From Promethearchaeia archaeon (lineage in GTDB: Archaea > Asgardarchaeota > Lokiarchaeia > Sigyniarchaeales > SOKP01), in NCBI GenBank assembly GCA_029856375.1, contig JAHQWX010000073.1, positions 1-7,812 on the forward strand: a stretch of DNA of 7,812 nt, read 5' to 3'. Below the pieces are notes generated by a model. It saw nothing but the letters and a program-made list of their open reading frames with translations, had not been told where the DNA came from and ran no database searches. Each line of letters starts with the position of its first letter. The stretch's first letter is position 1. Below, one piece after another: positions 5,679-7,812 of this stretch. The position numbers were made by a program, and so were the translations under genes.

Positions 5679-5885
5679 GTGAAGTATATCCCTAAAAAGT
5701 GTAAATGGTACGCTTGCTGTCCAATGAAACGCTTTTACGAGCAAGGAAAATTAGAAGAAATGTGGGTTAGGGATTATTGTTGGGCAAACAATAATGATTG
5801 CATTAGGTATAAATACGAAGAGGCAGGTGAATCGCACCCAGACAACATGCTCCCCGATGGGACGATAAGAGAAGATTTACATTAA
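5679..5885 (+). CDS. Small cysteine-rich protein with HPDxMLPDG motif
   Basis: This 68-residue protein starts at GTG 5679, 5 nt after the HAD stop. Its cysteines are C8, C13, C14, C34 and C41. The spacing C8-x5-C14-P ... C34-x6-C41 could hold one zinc or iron-sulfur cluster. The C-terminal half has the strongly patterned RYKYEEAGESHPDNMLPDG (43-61). From memory, short archaeal proteins with 'YC....C.RY..EE.GE.HPD.MLPDG' occur in methanogens and relatives, some annotated as uracil-DNA glycosylase. No glycosylase catalytic domain fits in 68 residues, so I do not adopt that name. The gene ends in three in-frame stops (TAATAATAA). No SD is visible, so translation may be coupled to the HAD gene. 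Low complexity is absent and the motif density argues that this is a real gene. Confidence 0.8.
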   Translation: MKYIPKKCKWYACCPMKRFYEQGKLEEMWVRDYCWANNNDCIRYKYEEAGESHPDNMLPDGTIREDLH

Positions 5886-5929
5886 TAATAAGGGTATCAA
5901 TAATCTATTTTGGCAATTAACTCTTTAGT

Positions 5930-6622
5930 TTAGAAGCTTAATTCGCTTCCCGCTTTTATTTCTACAAAGCTGTCGGGGTACATTTCTTTTATTTTATCAA
6001 CTCGTTGCGTACAATGGCAAGGTGCTATAAGATCAACTTCTTCTAGAGAATCAAGCATTCTTGAACGATGAAAACCTCCGATAACCGCTTTTACATGTCC
6101 GAGTTTTTTTGCGTCCTCGACAAAATGTCCTAAATCGGGATGAGCACACCCCGTTATTACGACGATTTCTCCGTCTACTTTGAGAAACGCGCAAATTTCG
6201 GGAATTGGATCCTTGTCTGCTGACTTAAGCTCGTTCGATATAAGGAAATTCTCGTCAATCTCGATCATGTTCTTAACACCGATTACTTTTACCCCAGATG
6301 GTACTATTCTAGTATAAGCTTCTTTGTTCGAATCTGCGACATATACTTCTACATTTGGATTCTTCTCAAGAAGTTTTAGCAATCCACCCGAATGGTCTGG
6401 ATGGTCGTGGGTTATTATAACCTTGCTGATATCTTCAAGTTTGACGTTAAACTGATCGATATTATAAGCGAGTCTATTGAAATTTGCTCCAGTATCAAAA
6501 AGTATAGTTTTTTTCGAATGATTATTCAAAATAATTGCTCCAAATCCCCAGCCCTTTTTGAAGCCTTCTAGGCAGTTGTTATCGAAAACTATTTTTATCT
6601 CAAAATTCTTGGATTCTGACAT
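5930..6622 (-). CDS. Metallo-beta-lactamase-fold enzyme, COG1237 (dihydropterin-RFAP synthase-like) type
   Basis: This 230-residue protein has the metallo-beta-lactamase fold. Metal ligands are visible in H72-D-H74-P-D76-H77, H161 in VITGCAHPD, and H203 in PCHCT, with H185 in IGGFH. The trio 'TGCAHP', 'GGFH' and 'PCHCT' is typical of COG1237, whose M. jannaschii member MJ0301 was named 7,8-dihydropterin-6-methyl-4-(beta-D-ribofuranosyl)aminobenzene 5'-phosphate synthase, a step in methanopterin synthesis. Assigning that reaction here is inference; the group also contains uncharacterised hydrolases. I chose the ATG at 6622 because the family normally begins just before the first strand. An earlier ATG at 6661 would add 13 residues and overlap alaS. 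With 6622, the gene lies 11 nt after the alaS stop and is probably co-transcribed with it. No SD is evident. There is no signal peptide, so it is cytoplasmic. Confidence 0.88.
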   Translation of the reverse strand: MSESKNFEIKIVFDNNCLEGFKKGWGFGAIILNNHSKKTILFDTGANFNRLAYNIDQFNVKLEDISKVIITHDHPDHSGGLLKLLEKNPNVEVYVADSNKEAYTRIVPSGVKVIGVKNMIEIDENFLISNELKSADKDPIPEICAFLKVDGEIVVITGCAHPDLGHFVEDAKKLGHVKAVIGGFHRSRMLDSLEEVDLIAPCHCTQRVDKIKEMYPDSFVEIKAGSELSF

Positions 6623-6633
6623 ATATAAAGTAA

Positions 6634-7812
6634 TTAAGCATCTTTTAATAAGTCGATGCAAAATTGGAATATGTCATTTTCATTAATCGATTTGTTGGGG
6701 ATCATTCCTTGTCCATTATCGGGATTTCCCCCTCCATTTCCGCCGAAATTTTGGGTACATTGTTTAATTATTTGTCCAATATTAATTTTTGATTTCTCTG
6801 CAGGCTCAGGACCGAGCAATCCCAAAACAAGAATTCCCTTTTCGTTTTTACTTGTAAAAAGCGTGATTCCTTCTGGTAATAATTTAAAGATCTTAATTGA
6901 TAGGTTTTTTAAGTCGTCTTGATTAACATCTTCGAAAGATTTGCTTATAAATTTAAAATCCCCTATAGATTCGGCGTTAGAGATGTAAGTTTGTATTGCT
7001 TCGTCGCTGAAAAGCTCACTAATAGTCTCTAATTTATTTTTATTTTCTTCCCATTCTGTATGAAATTTCCTTATTCTTTTTACTACGAGCTCCACTTGAG
7101 ATTGTAGAGCGTCTGCGACTTCTTCTAGAATATCTCCGCTCGATTCTTCTGTGGATGTTAATTTTAAATCGTCTGGATTAATCTTGCCATTTGTCAAGGC
7201 TTTACGAGTCGACTTCCATTTATTAATTAGTTCCTTTACCCTTCCGGGAATTTTTGTTTCGGACACATTTAACATTTTTTTTAATTCTTGTAGAATTTCT
7301 CCGTAAGATTGCTTTAACTCGTGCGTTGCTTCGCCCGCAGTAAAGGTTATTCTAACGATTCCATCCTGGATTTTTTGCGATTTTAAGATTTTTATTTCGC
7401 CTGCTTCACTTGTATGGTTCAAATGCGTCCCTCCACACGCCTCTACATCCAAACTAGGTATATTAACTATTCTAACAAGTTTTCCAGGGACAGCACCACC
7501 TTGATAAATGGACATACCGTACTTTTTTTCGGCTTCTGAACGAGGCAGGAACGACAGATTTACTTTATAATCATTTTTGACAATCTCGTTAGCCCTTTTC
7601 TCGATTTTATCTAAATCTTTATTAGAAATATTTTCGAAATGAGTCACATCTAAATGGGCTTTATTCAAGGATTTTTTTGCTCCTGCCTGATTGATGTGAT
7701 CACCCAAGATTTCTCGAGCTGCAGCATTTACTATATGTGTTGTAGTGTGGTGTTGAGCTAATTGCCTTCGCCAATTTTTATCTACAACTATTTCAACTGC
7801 GTCACCCTCCTT
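6634..7812 (-). CDS. alaS: Alanyl-tRNA synthetase, archaeal type, C-terminal part (5' end beyond the window)
   Basis: The frame is open from the right edge to TAA at 6634-6636, giving 392 C-terminal residues of the enzyme that charges tRNA-Ala. The aminoacylation domain is outside the window. The visible part holds the editing domain that removes serine or glycine from tRNA-Ala. Its zinc ligands are H22-TTT-H26 and C126-GGT-H130 (visible-part numbering), with the conserved LGDHINQAGA at 36-45. Then come a helical, probably coiled-coil linker (about 160-260) and the C-Ala/DHHA1 domain with its glycine-rich loop (FGGNGGGNPDNGQG, 356-369), which helps bind the tRNA elbow. All expected residues are present, so editing should be intact. 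A TTG at 7707 can be read as a start but is internal, since homology continues upstream of it. The MBL-fold gene follows after 11 nt. Confidence 0.96.
   Translation of the reverse strand, partial: KEGDAVEIVVDKNWRRQLAQHHTTTHIVNAAAREILGDHINQAGAKKSLNKAHLDVTHFENISNKDLDKIEKRANEIVKNDYKVNLSFLPRSEAEKKYGMSIYQGGAVPGKLVRIVNIPSLDVEACGGTHLNHTSEAGEIKILKSQKIQDGIVRITFTAGEATHELKQSYGEILQELKKMLNVSETKIPGRVKELINKWKSTRKALTNGKINPDDLKLTSTEESSGDILEEVADALQSQVELVVKRIRKFHTEWEENKNKLETISELFSDEAIQTYISNAESIGDFKFISKSFEDVNQDDLKNLSIKIFKLLPEGITLFTSKNEKGILVLGLLGPEPAEKSKINIGQIIKQCTQNFGGNGGGNPDNGQGMIPNKSINENDIFQFCIDLLKDA

Noticed and set aside
5679..5885. Naming the 68-residue protein uracil-DNA glycosylase
   Set aside because: The protein is far too short for the glycosylase fold and no catalytic motif of that family is present.
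5933..5949. Hairpin GAAGC-N7-GCTTC followed by T-rich sequence after the Cys-rich gene, as a + strand terminator
   Set aside because: The 5-bp stem is short, lies in the 3' end of the convergent MBL coding sequence, and the T-run after it is interrupted. Archaeal termination does not need such a stem.
6623..6661. Upstream ATG at 6661 extending the MBL protein by 13 residues
   Set aside because: It would overlap the alaS coding end by 28 nt, and the added MHRLIKRCLITLY has no counterpart in the family. The ATG at 6622 gives the usual N-terminus.
6634..7707. A separate gene starting at TTG 7707
   Set aside because: The same frame continues to the window edge with conserved AlaRS editing-domain sequence including the HxxxH zinc motif, so TTG encodes an internal leucine.

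Overview
The window reads as AT-rich archaeal chromosome. The evidence is an archaeal-type alanyl-tRNA synthetase, a euryarchaeal-style FtsZ, an Lrp/AsnC regulator with TATA-like promoters, several genes without Shine-Dalgarno (SD) sites that look leaderless, and oligo-T runs as terminators. The mix of FtsZ, a small 'YLV..WYP' protein and a membrane-tethered beta-lactamase-fold hydrolase reminds me of Asgard archaea (Lokiarchaeia-like). That placement rests on recall and was not tested. No tRNA, rRNA, insertion sequence, CRISPR array or prophage gene was seen. Coding density is high, and the longest gene-free stretch is about 207 bases.

Layout. Positions 1-121 hold the 3' end of an Lrp/AsnC-like gene on +. 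It converges on a complete Lrp/AsnC-family regulator on - (118-672), and both proteins end in the same 'DF..P.DFRIE...CGxxC' tail. A 207-bp divergent promoter region with a 12-bp palindrome separates the regulator from a secreted or anchored serine hydrolase (880-2475, +). The hydrolase converges on a 108-residue protein (2509-2835, -). A second divergent region, rich in dyad symmetry (2836-3019), lies before ftsZ (3020-4195, +). ftsZ converges, with a 7-nt gap, on a three-zinc-ribbon protein (4203-4919, -). A third divergent region (4920-5046) contains a 15-bp palindrome and leads into a two-gene unit: a HAD-superfamily hydrolase (5047-5673) and a 68-residue cysteine-rich protein (5679-5885). 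On the - strand, the 3' part of alaS (6634 to the right edge) is followed 11 nt later by a metallo-beta-lactamase-fold enzyme of the COG1237 type (5930-6622).

How the genes relate. Most are single housekeeping or accessory genes in alternating orientation. Two tight same-strand pairs are likely co-transcribed: HAD hydrolase with Cys-rich protein, and alaS with the MBL enzyme. The Lrp regulator sits back to back with the hydrolase gene across a shared promoter region, a common arrangement for autoregulation and neighbour control. No clearly new defence or mobile system is present. The best leads are the paired Lrp paralogs with a conserved C-terminal cysteine motif, the large dyad upstream of ftsZ, the internally duplicated zinc-ribbon protein, and the HAD/Cys-rich pair.
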